DNA of 64,000 nt from Flavobacterium alkalisoli (lineage in GTDB: Bacteria > Bacteroidota > Bacteroidia > Flavobacteriales > Flavobacteriaceae): positions 1,240,001 through 1,304,000 of the forward strand of contig NZ_CP042831.1 in assembly GCF_008000935.1 (NCBI RefSeq), read 5' to 3'. The notes beneath the pieces are model-generated. The model was not told the DNA's origin, searched no databases, and saw only the letters and a list, made by a program, of their open reading frames with translations. A program made the translations under genes and the position numbers. This document shows positions 44,230 through 52,482 of the stretch, in pieces (positions within the stretch are counted from its first letter, which is position 1; each line of letters opens with the position of its first letter).

Positions 44230-44904
44230 GTGGGAAGTAAAAATAAACTGAAGCGTTTTAGGGAAAATGAGACTTTTAACAACGTGCTGCAACCTACCCG
44301 TGAGGAAGCAGTGTCGGGTAATTTTCCTTTAAAAGGTAAATGGGGGAGTGACTTTTTTAAAAATGACAACCCGATAGTTCTTGAGTTGGGTTGTGGTAAA
44401 GGCGAATACTCTGTAGGCCTTGCCCAAAGATATCCTGAAAAGAATTTTATAGGTATAGATATTAAGGGAGCCCGTTTTTGGCGTGGTGCCAAAACTGCTG
44501 TAGAAGGCGGTATTAATAATGTTGGTTTCCTGCGTACGCAAATTGAGCTTATTGAGCATTTTTTTGCCGAAGGCGAAGTTTCTGAAATATGGATAACCTT
44601 CCCTGATCCGCAAATAAAATACAAGCGTACTAAACACAGGCTTACCAATTCGGAATTTCTGCAGCGTTACAAGAAAGTCCTTAAACCGGACGGAATTATG
44701 AACCTTAAAACCGACAGCGAGTTTATGCACGGTTATACGTTAGGGTTGCTGCATGGAGAGGGACACGAAGTGATTTATGCAAACCATAATGTGTATGAAA
44801 ATCATGGAGCGCCAGAGGTGGTTACTGCAATACAAACGTTCTACGAACAACAATATCTTGAAAAAGGAAAACCAATAACGTATATTCAATTTAAAATTAA
44901 GTAG
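44230..44904 (+). CDS. trmB: tRNA (guanine(46)-N7)-methyltransferase
   Basis: The 224-residue SAM-dependent enzyme methylates G46 in the tRNA variable loop. I choose GTG 44230, which gives VGSKNKLKRFRENETF, the usual N-terminus; an upstream reading from 44164 adds unrelated sequence. Motifs include LELGCGKGEYSVGLA (SAM binding), FIGIDIKGARFWRGAKTA, and the diagnostic ITFPDPQIKYKRTKHRL. It begins a tight three-gene run with a LysE transporter (seven bases later) and an ATL protein (two bases after that). Confidence 0.95.
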   Translation: MGSKNKLKRFRENETFNNVLQPTREEAVSGNFPLKGKWGSDFFKNDNPIVLELGCGKGEYSVGLAQRYPEKNFIGIDIKGARFWRGAKTAVEGGINNVGFLRTQIELIEHFFAEGEVSEIWITFPDPQIKYKRTKHRLTNSEFLQRYKKVLKPDGIMNLKTDSEFMHGYTLGLLHGEGHEVIYANHNVYENHGAPEVVTAIQTFYEQQYLEKGKPITYIQFKIK

Positions 44905-44911
44905 ATAAAGA

Positions 44912-45547
44912 ATGGATATAATACTCCCTTTGCTTTTGGGTATAGCTGTTGCAACACCGGGTATAATGCTTCCGGGGTTAATTAATATGACGGCTGCCAA
45001 GATTAGCGTAAGGGATGGCAGGGCTTGTGCGGTAGTGTTTTCTATAGGTGCTACTGTTATAGTTTTTATCCAGTCTTACATAGCGGTTTCCTTTGCTAAG
45101 TTTATTAGCAAAAGGGATGATATCATTAACCTGCTGGAGGAAGTTGGGCTTGGTATTTTTGTACTGCTTACCATCTACTTTATTTTTATTGCAAAAAAAC
45201 CTCAGTCAAAAGACGACGAAGAGCCAGCAAAAATGAGATCCCGTACAGGATGCTTTTTTTTAGGGGTCCTGCTTTCAGTACTTAATTTTTTCCCTATCCC
45301 TTATTATGTGGTTATGAGTGTTACACTCTCTACATATAAGTTCTTTTCGTTTGATAATTTTTTTGTCTTTTTATTTGTTATAGGAGCCATAACAGGAACA
45401 TTTGCCGTGTTCTATCTGTATATTATTTTCTTTAAAAAGCTGGAAGAAAAGACCGACTTCTTTATGAAGAACATCAACTATTTTATAGGTGGTGTTACCG
45501 GCCTTGTATCTGTAATTACCCTGATTAAGTTGTTGAGAAACATGTAA
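44912..45547 (+). CDS. LysE-family transporter
   Basis: The 211-residue protein has about six membrane helices with the LysE/RhtB-type opening LLLGIAVATPGIMLPGLINMTAAKISVRDG and a Pro-containing loop (LLSVLNFFPIPYYVV). The family exports amino acids and related small molecules; the substrate is not predictable. It lies in an operon between trmB and the ATL gene. Confidence 0.85.
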   Translation: MDIILPLLLGIAVATPGIMLPGLINMTAAKISVRDGRACAVVFSIGATVIVFIQSYIAVSFAKFISKRDDIINLLEEVGLGIFVLLTIYFIFIAKKPQSKDDEEPAKMRSRTGCFFLGVLLSVLNFFPIPYYVVMSVTLSTYKFFSFDNFFVFLFVIGAITGTFAVFYLYIIFFKKLEEKTDFFMKNINYFIGGVTGLVSVITLIKLLRNM

Positions 45548-45549
45548 TC

Positions 45550-45891
45550 ATGACACAGGACAAAAACCAAAACTTTTTTGAACGGGTGTATGATGTAGCC
45601 CGCCTTATCCCTCATGGCAGGGTAACATCCTATGGGGCTATTGCAAGTTTTCTGGGGGCAGCCCGTTCGGCAAGAATGGTGGGTTGGGCCATGAATGCCT
45701 GTCACGGTCGCGATGATGTGCCTGCACACAGGGTGGTTAACAGGGTAGGGCTTCTTTCGGGCAAGCATCATTTTCCAGGCACCAACCTTATGCAGCAGCT
45801 GCTGGAAAGCGAAGGCGTTAAGATAAATGACAATAAAGTGACCGATTTCGATAAACTTTTTTGGGATCCTGCAAAGGAATTAGACTTTTAA
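45550..45891 (+). CDS. Alkyltransferase-like (ATL) DNA repair protein
   Basis: The 113-residue protein has the MGMT DNA-binding domain (ARLIPHGRVTSYGAIASFLG, then SARMVGWAMNAC). The methyl-acceptor motif PCHRV is replaced by PAHRV (Ala59), so it cannot remove alkyl groups by itself. ATL proteins bind O6-alkylguanine and hand it to nucleotide excision repair. Length and the missing Cys fit ATL, as in E. coli YbaZ, which has Trp at that site. It ends the trmB operon. Confidence 0.92.
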   Translation: MTQDKNQNFFERVYDVARLIPHGRVTSYGAIASFLGAARSARMVGWAMNACHGRDDVPAHRVVNRVGLLSGKHHFPGTNLMQQLLESEGVKINDNKVTDFDKLFWDPAKELDF

Positions 45892-45948
45892 CTTCTGTTA
45901 ATGTACTTTTTACTGCTTTAAAAACTTTATTGTATAAAGTTTTCATAC

Positions 45949-45956
45949 TATCTTTG
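45949..45956 (+). promoter_or_regulatory. Probable -7 box of mrp promoter
   Basis: TATCTTTG matches TAnnTTTG exactly. A TTG at 45930-45932 is 16 bases upstream. The box lies 52 bases before the mrp ATG. Confidence 0.5.
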
Positions 45957-46008
45957 CAATTTGAAATCAGTCTTAATAAGAGGCTGAAACTGAATAGTAT
46001 AATATATT

Positions 46009-47139
46009 ATGAAACTTGATAGAAAAGAGATATTAAAAGCCCTTGAAACCATTACAATAGCCGGAGAAGGCCAAAACATGGTAGAAAGCGGGGCTGTAAG
46101 AAACGTACTTACTTTTGGTGATGAGGCAGTTGTAGAAGTAGTGCTTACTACTCCTGCAATGCATATTAGAAAGCGTGCCGAAGCTGATATTATAAAAACA
46201 ATTCAGGAAAAGGTAAATGCCGATGCTAAGGTAAAAGTAAACGTAAAAGTAGAATCGCCTGAAAAGCCTGAGATAAAAGGTAAAGGTATTCCCGGTATAT
46301 CAAACATTATAGCAGTGTCTTCCGGTAAGGGTGGGGTAGGTAAATCTACAATTACGGCAAACTTAGCTGTTACCCTTGCTAAAATGGGTTTTAAGGTTGG
46401 TGTTCTTGATGCCGATATTTATGGTCCGTCTATGCCGATAATGTTTGACGTAGAGAGGGAAAGGCCAATATCGGTAGAGGTAGACGGAAAGTCTAAAATG
46501 AAACCGATACAAAGCTACGGTGTGGAATTACTTTCAATAGGATTTTTCACTACGCCGGAGCAGGCTATCATCTGGAGAGGCCCAATGGCTTCTAAAGCGC
46601 TTAACCAGATGCTTTTTGATGCCGACTGGGGTGAGCTTGACTTTATGCTTATCGACCTTCCTCCGGGAACGGGAGATATCCACTTATCAATAATGCAGTC
46701 ATTACCTATTACCGGTGCGGTTGTGGTAAGTACACCACAGGCAGTTGCCCTTGCCGATGCCAAAAAAGGTGTGGCAATGTTCCAGCAGGAAAGCATCAAT
46801 GTTCCGGTACTGGGTATTATAGAAAACATGGCTTACTTTACTCCGGAAGAACTTCCTGATAACAAATACTATATTTTTGGAAAAGAAGGTGCAAGAAATC
46901 TTGCAGCAGATTTAGATGTGCCTTTCCTTGGCGAAGTGCCAATCGTGCAGAGCATTCGCGAAGCAGGAGACTATGGCCGACCTGCAGCATTGCAAACGGC
47001 TACTCCGCTTGAAGCGTCGTTTGAAGAGCTGGCACGTTCGGTAGTACAGGAAACCGTGAACAGAAACGACAACCTTCCGCCTACAGAGGCAATAAAAATC
47101 ACTACCATGGCTGGCTGTTCAGCAGTTAAAAAGAAATAA
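46009..47139 (+). CDS. Mrp/ApbC-type Fe-S cluster carrier ATPase
   Basis: The 376-residue P-loop ATPase has an N-terminal DUF59/MIP18-like domain (about 1-85), the deviant Walker A motif SSGKGGVGKSTITAN (residues ~104-118), the Walker B-like LDADIYGPSMP and LLIDLPPGTGD segments, and a C-terminal CSAVKKK. The family assembles or transfers Fe-S clusters. It has the usual CxxC-poor bacterial form. It is two bases from a NifU-domain gene, which fits a shared Fe-S role. Confidence 0.94.
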   Translation: MKLDRKEILKALETITIAGEGQNMVESGAVRNVLTFGDEAVVEVVLTTPAMHIRKRAEADIIKTIQEKVNADAKVKVNVKVESPEKPEIKGKGIPGISNIIAVSSGKGGVGKSTITANLAVTLAKMGFKVGVLDADIYGPSMPIMFDVERERPISVEVDGKSKMKPIQSYGVELLSIGFFTTPEQAIIWRGPMASKALNQMLFDADWGELDFMLIDLPPGTGDIHLSIMQSLPITGAVVVSTPQAVALADAKKGVAMFQQESINVPVLGIIENMAYFTPEELPDNKYYIFGKEGARNLAADLDVPFLGEVPIVQSIREAGDYGRPAALQTATPLEASFEELARSVVQETVNRNDNLPPTEAIKITTMAGCSAVKKK

Positions 47140-47141
47140 CG

Positions 47142-47381
47142 ATGACAACAGAAGAAATTAAATTTAATGTGGAAAAGGCGCTGGATGAAATCCGCCCGTT
47201 CCTTGAGTCTGACGGAGGAAACATTACCCTTATCGATATTGAGGACGACAAGCATGTAAAGGTTCGCCTGGAAGGTGCATGTGTGGGTTGCAGCGTAAAC
47301 CAAATGACATTAAAAGCCGGAGTGGAAACAACTATCAAAAAATTTGTTCCGCAAATAGAAACCGTAGTAAATATAGCTTAA
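47142..47381 (+). CDS. NifU C-terminal domain protein (Nfu type)
   Basis: The 79-residue protein is a stand-alone NifU C-terminal domain: VEKALDEIRPFLESDGGNI followed by the cluster-binding CVGCSVNQMTLK (CxxC). It binds a [4Fe-4S] cluster as a scaffold or carrier. It is directly downstream of the Mrp-type ATPase and probably co-translated with it. Confidence 0.94.
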   Translation: MTTEEIKFNVEKALDEIRPFLESDGGNITLIDIEDDKHVKVRLEGACVGCSVNQMTLKAGVETTIKKFVPQIETVVNIA

Positions 47382-47412
47382 GGTTCGGCTGATAAATATC
47401 ATGAAATAAAAG

Positions 47413-47445
47413 AACAGTTTTAGAGACTTTTGCTTTAAAACTGTT
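47413..47445 (+). promoter_or_regulatory. AT-rich hairpin in front of the ferredoxin reductase gene
   Basis: A ten-base perfect inverted repeat (AACAGTTTTA 47413-47422 with TAAAACTGTT 47436-47445) followed by TTATT and the ATG at 47451. It may be a weak terminator for mrp-nifU, or a hairpin that hides the translation start, since the ribosome-binding region lies in the 3' arm. Confidence 0.6.
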
Positions 47446-47450
47446 TTATT

Positions 47451-48518
47451 ATGAAAAAAAAGAAAATGATTAGTACAGATATATTAATAATCGGCGCTGG
47501 TCCAACAGGGCTTTTTGCCGTATTTGAAGCAGGATTACTAAAGCTTAAATGCCATATTATAGATGCGCTCCCACAACCGGGCGGGCAGCTTGCCGAGCTT
47601 TATCCTAAAAAACCAATTTTTGATATTCCCGGTTTCCCTTCTGTTTTAGCAGGAGACCTTGTAACAAACCTGATGGAACAGATAAAGCAGTTCCAGCCGG
47701 GCTTTACCCTTAACGAAAAGGCAGAGACTATAGAAAGGCAGGAAGACGGCACTTTTATAGTTACCACAAACAAAGGTACACAGCACCATGCTAAGGCTGT
47801 TGCCATTGCCGGTGGCCTGGGTAGTTTTGAGCCGAGAAAACCTATTATAGAAGATCTTGAGTTTTATGAAGATAAAGGGGTTGAGTACTTTGTAAAAGAT
47901 CCTGAGCTTTTCCGTGATAAACGTATTGTTATTGCAGGTGGTGGCGACAGCGCACTGGACTGGAGTATTTTTCTTGCCGATGTAGCTAAAGAGGTAACCC
48001 TTGTACACAGGAGAAACGAGTTTAGGGGTGCTTTAGATTCTGTAGAGAAAGTACAGGAACTAAAAAAACAAGGTAAGATAAACCTTATCACTCCGGCAGA
48101 GGTAACAGGTATTCGCGGTGCAGAGCATGTAGAAGAACTGGATATTGAACAGGATGGGGGACACAGGACTATAAAAACCGATTATTTCATTCCGCTTTTT
48201 GGTTTGTCGCCTAAACTTGGTGCTATTGCTAACTGGGGACTTGAAATAGAAAAGAATGCCATTAAGGTTAACAATGCACTGGATTATCAAACCAATATAG
48301 AAGGTATATATGCCATAGGTGATGTTAATACCTATCCGGGTAAACTAAAGCTTATACTTTGCGGTTTCCATGAAGCAACCCTTATGTGCCAAAGTGTGTA
48401 CAATAAGTTGAACCCCGGTAAAAAATATGTTCTTAAATATACAACAGTAAGTGGTGTTGACGGGTTTGACGGAACACGTAAGGAAGCCGAAAAACAGGTT
48501 GTAAAAGCGATTGAATAG
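47451..48518 (+). CDS. Ferredoxin--NADP+ reductase, TrxR-like (YumC type)
   Basis: The 355-residue flavoprotein starts MKKKKMIS (ATG 47451; MISTD at 47466 is possible). It has the FAD motif LIIGAGPTGLFAVFEAG, QPGGQLAELYPKKPIFDIPG, the NADP motif IVIAGGGDSALDWS and YAIGDVNTYPGKLKL. Unlike thioredoxin reductase it lacks a CxxC redox pair, as in YumC/TrxR-like ferredoxin reductases. A 2Fe-2S ferredoxin gene starts two bases after the stop, supporting this role. Confidence 0.93.
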   Translation: MKKKKMISTDILIIGAGPTGLFAVFEAGLLKLKCHIIDALPQPGGQLAELYPKKPIFDIPGFPSVLAGDLVTNLMEQIKQFQPGFTLNEKAETIERQEDGTFIVTTNKGTQHHAKAVAIAGGLGSFEPRKPIIEDLEFYEDKGVEYFVKDPELFRDKRIVIAGGGDSALDWSIFLADVAKEVTLVHRRNEFRGALDSVEKVQELKKQGKINLITPAEVTGIRGAEHVEELDIEQDGGHRTIKTDYFIPLFGLSPKLGAIANWGLEIEKNAIKVNNALDYQTNIEGIYAIGDVNTYPGKLKLILCGFHEATLMCQSVYNKLNPGKKYVLKYTTVSGVDGFDGTRKEAEKQVVKAIE

Positions 48519-48519
48519 T

Positions 48520-48849
48520 ATGGCAGATGTAACCATAAAGATAAAAGACAGGGACGGGGTTATGCACGAAGTGCAGGCACCTACCGATATGTCTATGAAT
48601 TTAATGGAACTGGTGAGGGCTTATGAGTTGGCTCCCGAAGGTACTATAGGAGTATGCGGAGGGATGGCCATGTGTGCTTCCTGCCAGTGTTATGTGCTTA
48701 ACGATGTGGAGCTGCCGGAAATAGGTCCTGATGAGGATGCCATGCTTGCCGAAGCTTTTTATGTTAAGCCAAACAGCAGGCTGGGTTGCCAGATACCTAT
48801 AACAGAACAACTGGAGGGACTTGAAATTGAGTTGGCTCCTGAATCATAA
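48520..48849 (+). CDS. 2Fe-2S ferredoxin, adrenodoxin type
   Basis: The 109-residue protein (ATG 48520; a TTG three codons earlier overlaps the previous stop) has the cluster ligands in the order C-x5-C-x2-C (GVCGGMAMCASCQC) and a later Cys in RLGCQIP, the vertebrate/adrenodoxin-type spacing. It carries electrons, most likely from the adjacent ferredoxin reductase, perhaps for Fe-S assembly or a P450-like enzyme; the acceptor is not in the window. Confidence 0.93.
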   Translation: MADVTIKIKDRDGVMHEVQAPTDMSMNLMELVRAYELAPEGTIGVCGGMAMCASCQCYVLNDVELPEIGPDEDAMLAEAFYVKPNSRLGCQIPITEQLEGLEIELAPES

Positions 48850-48851
48850 AT

Positions 48852-48883
48852 AAAAAAAGCGCTTCATTTGAAGCGCTTTTTTT
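48852..48883 (+). terminator. Terminator after the ferredoxin gene
   Basis: A 14-base perfect stem (48852-48865 with 48870-48883, AAAAAAAGCGCTTC/GAAGCGCTTTTTTT), four-base loop. It separates the redox genes from the polyamine operon. Confidence 0.93.
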
Positions 48884-48894
48884 ATTTTAATGTT

Positions 48895-48924
48895 TTTGTT
48901 TTTTGGTAAATAAAAATATCTTTG
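48895..48924 (+). promoter_or_regulatory. Promoter of the speD operon
   Basis: TTTG at 48895-48898, an 18-base spacer and TATCTTTG at 48917-48924 closely match the Bacteroidota promoter form. It lies 27 bases upstream of the speD ATG and right after a terminator, so the operon has its own control. Confidence 0.75.
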
Positions 48925-48950
48925 GGCAAAACAATGCCCAGCCTTACTAA

Positions 48951-49313
48951 ATGACAAACACTGCATATTCGCCCGGGCTTCATAAACTGCTTACGCTCAG
49001 GGTGGAAAATATCGATAAACTTATAAGCCTTAAGGGGTTTAAAAACTTTTCTGACGGTATTTTATTAAAATACGGATTGGAAGAGGTGGGGTTTTCATCT
49101 CATGTTTTTGATAACGGAAGCTATACTGCGGCCTACTGTTTAAAAGAATCTCATTTATGTATACATACATGGCCTGAGTTTACTCAGTTAACCATGGATG
49201 TGTATTTATGTAATTATCTTAAAGATAATAGTGATAAGGTAAGGGCTATTGCTAAAGAATATATAGATTATTTTGAAGCAGAGGTAATTAAAGACTTTGA
49301 AATTAACCGATAA
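48951..49313 (+). CDS. speD: S-adenosylmethionine decarboxylase proenzyme
   Basis: The 120-residue protein is the short bacterial/archaeal type (as in Thermotoga). The self-cleavage site KESHLCIHTWPE puts the pyruvoyl-forming Ser at 67, His at 72 and the catalytic Cys at 87 (DVYLCN). The spacing Ser +5 His, +20 Cys equals that of the Thermotoga enzyme (63, 68, 83), so it should be active. It makes decarboxylated SAM, the aminopropyl donor. It is the first gene of a seven-gene operon and is only four bases from the DUF4178 gene. Confidence 0.93.
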   Translation: MTNTAYSPGLHKLLTLRVENIDKLISLKGFKNFSDGILLKYGLEEVGFSSHVFDNGSYTAAYCLKESHLCIHTWPEFTQLTMDVYLCNYLKDNSDKVRAIAKEYIDYFEAEVIKDFEINR

Positions 49314-49317
49314 GCGT

Positions 49318-50544
49318 ATGACTTTTACCTGTCCTGAATGCAATACTAAAACACAAACCGAAGTCCCTGTAAATGCGGTTAATTTTGCATGCCCTAACTG
49401 TAGCAGGCTTTTTGGCTTTAATAAAGTAGGAGAAAGCAGGGAACTGAAAAAGTATAAGCACGAATCGGATAATATTGTTTTAAAAACAGGACAAAAAGCA
49501 AAGCTTTTTGGTAAGGAATATGAAGTTACCGGTGCCATAGTTAAAAAGGTTCCACCTAAATATTTTTGGCGTGAATATATACTTGTATCAAAGGATGGAG
49601 AAAAGCGATACCTTTCAGAAACTAACGGTCACTGGATATTTTTAGAAGAAAGCCCCGACCTGTATGATGTGTCTTATTATCCAAGAACATTAACTCATAA
49701 TAATATACAAACAAAATTATATGATTATGCATCGTGTTCTATTGTTCAGTGTGAAGGTTTTTTTGATTTTGAAATTCCGTCACGGGAAATTAAGATGGTG
49801 GAATATATTAATCCGCCCTATGTTGTTTCTATAGAAATAACAGGTAAGGATGAGGTTACTTATTTTGGTAAACATATTTCTGCTTCCGATGTGAAAAAAG
49901 CTTTTAAAATAGAACACATGCCCGAAAAGACAGGGGTAGGTATTGTACAACCTTATCTTTTTGACGTAAGGAATATGGCTATTATATTATCATGTTTTGC
50001 ACTACTTATACTTATAGGACATCTGATAATTTACAGCGGCAGGGAAGAAACAACTGTTTTAAGTAAAAACATGAATTTTTCTGAGTTTAATAATAAAGAT
50101 TATGTAAGCGATTCCTTTGTGCTTAACGGAGCATCGGCCCCGCTTACAATTGCACTAAGCTCGGATGTGAATAATTCCTGGGCTGCCCTTCAGGTAGCAT
50201 TAATAAATGAAAGCACTAACGAAGAGATATATGCCTCAAAAGATATAGAATACTATCATGGTTATGAAGGAGGCGAAAGCTGGAGTGAGGGTAGCCAGAA
50301 TGAGAAGTTCTATATATGCGGCGTGCCTCAGGGCAAATACCATTTAACGCTTACACCTTCAAAACCTTTTGAAAGCAAACAAAACAGTTATATAAACGTA
50401 AATGTAAAATGGAATCAGCCGTCGTTATGGAATGTTTTTTTACCTATAGGTATAATGGCAGGTATAGTGATACTGTTTTATTTTTTAAACCTGTTTTTTG
50501 AACAGCAAAGATGGTCTGAAAGTAACTTTTCACCCTATGAATAG
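49318..50544 (+). CDS. DUF4178 membrane protein with N-terminal zinc ribbon
   Basis: The 408-residue protein begins at ATG 49318; a reading from 49297 overlaps speD. Residues ~4-34 form a zinc ribbon (CPECNTKTQ and ACPNCSRLF). The middle has the DUF4178 domain (LKTGQKAKLFGKEYEVTG, then FWREYILVSKDGEKRYLSE). Two membrane helices (about 220-240 and 378-398) flank an extracytoplasmic beta-rich domain (~250-370). DUF4178 has no known function but recurs next to DUF350 and spermidine-synthase-like genes. It is likely an accessory or sensor part of the operon. Confidence 0.85.
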   Translation: MTFTCPECNTKTQTEVPVNAVNFACPNCSRLFGFNKVGESRELKKYKHESDNIVLKTGQKAKLFGKEYEVTGAIVKKVPPKYFWREYILVSKDGEKRYLSETNGHWIFLEESPDLYDVSYYPRTLTHNNIQTKLYDYASCSIVQCEGFFDFEIPSREIKMVEYINPPYVVSIEITGKDEVTYFGKHISASDVKKAFKIEHMPEKTGVGIVQPYLFDVRNMAIILSCFALLILIGHLIIYSGREETTVLSKNMNFSEFNNKDYVSDSFVLNGASAPLTIALSSDVNNSWAALQVALINESTNEEIYASKDIEYYHGYEGGESWSEGSQNEKFYICGVPQGKYHLTLTPSKPFESKQNSYINVNVKWNQPSLWNVFLPIGIMAGIVILFYFLNLFFEQQRWSESNFSPYE

Positions 50545-50547
50545 TAT

Positions 50548-50748
50548 ATGAACATAGAAAAAATAAAATATTACGTAAAGAATAATTACCCTGCTTTTAT
50601 AATAGGGGTGTTTTTTCTGTTGCTTTTCCTGCAATTTACTTTTGCGGGTAACAGAATATGCGATTGCGAGAAAACCGAAAAATATAATTCTGCTTCCAAT
50701 AGAACACATTCGCGTGCCGGGGGAGTGAATCATTTTTATCATAAATAA
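50548..50748 (+). CDS. Small membrane peptide in the polyamine operon
   Basis: A 66-residue protein with one membrane helix (AFIIGVFFLLLFLQFTFAG, about residues 16-34), then a CDCEKTEKY motif and a His/Ser/Gly-rich tail. It lies three bases after the DUF4178 gene and 11 before DUF350, so it is almost surely co-expressed. I do not recognise a family. The Cys pair (CxC) just after the helix could bind a metal or anchor to a partner; this is inference. Confidence 0.7.
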   Translation: MNIEKIKYYVKNNYPAFIIGVFFLLLFLQFTFAGNRICDCEKTEKYNSASNRTHSRAGGVNHFYHK

Positions 50749-50759
50749 AAACAAATACT

Positions 50760-50972
50760 ATGGATATTTTTTTAAAACCCGTTTTGAGTTCCTTGTTATT
50801 CTCTTTTTTAGGACTTGCTATTTTGTTAATCTCTTACTTTATTGTCGAGAAGCTAACACCCGAAAATACATGGAAAGAAATAGTACAAAATAAAAACATT
50901 GCGCTAGCCATAGTTTTTGCAGCCTTTATAATAGGTATTGCCATTATTATAAGCGGAGCTATACATGGGTAA
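50760..50972 (+). CDS. DUF350 membrane protein
   Basis: A 70-residue protein with two membrane helices (about 8-28 and 48-67) joined by a LTPENTWKEIVQNKNIALAI loop. The pattern, including NxAxAI before the second helix, is DUF350 (as in E. coli YjfL, which has more helices). The function is unknown; the family co-occurs with polyamine-related enzymes in many bacteria. Its last eight bases overlap the aminopropyltransferase gene. Confidence 0.85.
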   Translation: MDIFLKPVLSSLLFSFLGLAILLISYFIVEKLTPENTWKEIVQNKNIALAIVFAAFIIGIAIIISGAIHG

Positions 50973-52482
50973 TAAAAAAATCGGTTTTGAAGTGCTGCTT
51001 TTTCTGGCGGTTTTTACTATAGCCACCTGTGGGCTTGTGTACGAACTTGTAGCCGGTACCCTGGCGAGTTACCTGCTGGGCGATTCGGTAAAGCAGTTTT
51101 CATTTATAATAGGGGTTTACCTTTTTTCTATGGGGGTAGGTTCTTATTTTTCAAAATTCATAAACCGTAATCTTTTAAACACTTTTGTAGATATAGAGAT
51201 ACTGGTAGGCCTTATTGGTGGGCTTAGCTCGGTAATACTTTTTGTGCTGTTTGAAAGTGTTTATTATTTTCAGTTTATACTTTATTTACTGGTTTTTATA
51301 ACCGGATGTTTGGTAGGGCTGGAAATTCCGCTTCTTATGAATATACTTAAAGACAGGGTTACTTTTAAGGATCTTGTTTCTAATGTATTCACTTTTGATT
51401 ATATAGGTGCCCTATTGGCATCCATTCTTTTCCCTTTGGTATTGGTGCCAAAATTAGGGATAATGAAAACATCCCTTTTCTTCGGGATGATTAATGTTAG
51501 TATTGCCATAGTGCTTTGTTTTATGCTTAAAAAAGACCTTAAAAATCCGGGGTTGCTTAAGGCAAAAGCAATATTTACCTTTTTACTGTTATTGGTCGTT
51601 TTTGTTTTCTCGGAGAGTATATTGTCGTACTCTGAAGGAAAACTGTATGGTGAAAATATAATTTATACACATACCACCTCTTACCAGCGTATAGTGCTCA
51701 CCCATAATAAAAATGACTACAGGCTTTACCTTAACAATAACCTGCAGTTTAGCTCTAAAGACGAATACCGCTACCATGAAGCTTTGGTACACCCTGTAAT
51801 GTCTATGGCAAATAAGGTTGACAATGTTTTGGTTTTGGGCGGAGGTGACGGACTTGCAGTACGCGAGATATTAAAGTATAGCGAGGTTAATCATGTAACA
51901 TTAGTAGACCTTGATGAAGGTATGACGGAATTGTTTAAGACCAATACCGTTTTATCGGATTTTAATAAGCACTCATTAACCAATCCTAAGGTAACCGTAA
52001 TTAACAGTGATGCCTATATATGGCTTAAAGAATGCCAACAAAAGTTTGATGTGGTAATTATTGATTTTCCCGATCCGTCAAATTATAGTTTGGGTAAATT
52101 GTATTCGCTTAATTTTTACAAAACTCTTAATAAGGTTTTGACAGATGATGCAATGACTGTTATACAAACCACTTCTCCCTTTTTTGCACCTAAGTCATTT
52201 TGGTGTATCAATAAAACCGCAGCTCAGATTTTTCCGGTTACCGATGCCTATCATGTTTACGTACCTTCTTTTGGGGAGTGGGGGTATACCATAGCAGCTA
52301 AGAGTCTTTCAAAACCATTAGGTAGTGCGAAACGCAGCGTACAGGGTTTAAGGTTTTATGATTATGATTACGGTAGGTTAAATGATTTTCCTAAAGATAT
52401 GCAGGTTAATGATATAGAGATAAACAGACTTGATAACCAGATATTAGTACGTTATTTTGATGAAGAATGGGGAAGGCTATAA
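50965..52482 (+). CDS. Membrane-fused spermidine synthase-like aminopropyltransferase
   Basis: The 505-residue protein has an N-terminal domain of about seven membrane helices (residues ~1-220) and a C-terminal aminopropyltransferase domain with the SAM-type motif LVLGGGDGLAVREILKYS (~290-307), LVDLDEGM, and the catalytic region VVIIDFPDPSNYSLGKLYS (Asp at ~367-370). It transfers the aminopropyl group from decarboxylated SAM (made by the speD product) to an amine acceptor. The membrane domain suggests the reaction is coupled to the envelope. P. aeruginosa SpeE2 (PA4774) is a functional analogue to compare. It overlaps DUF350 at its 5' end and the oxidoreductase at its 3' end. Confidence 0.9.
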   Translation: MGNKKIGFEVLLFLAVFTIATCGLVYELVAGTLASYLLGDSVKQFSFIIGVYLFSMGVGSYFSKFINRNLLNTFVDIEILVGLIGGLSSVILFVLFESVYYFQFILYLLVFITGCLVGLEIPLLMNILKDRVTFKDLVSNVFTFDYIGALLASILFPLVLVPKLGIMKTSLFFGMINVSIAIVLCFMLKKDLKNPGLLKAKAIFTFLLLLVVFVFSESILSYSEGKLYGENIIYTHTTSYQRIVLTHNKNDYRLYLNNNLQFSSKDEYRYHEALVHPVMSMANKVDNVLVLGGGDGLAVREILKYSEVNHVTLVDLDEGMTELFKTNTVLSDFNKHSLTNPKVTVINSDAYIWLKECQQKFDVVIIDFPDPSNYSLGKLYSLNFYKTLNKVLTDDAMTVIQTTSPFFAPKSFWCINKTAAQIFPVTDAYHVYVPSFGEWGYTIAAKSLSKPLGSAKRSVQGLRFYDYDYGRLNDFPKDMQVNDIEINRLDNQILVRYFDEEWGRL

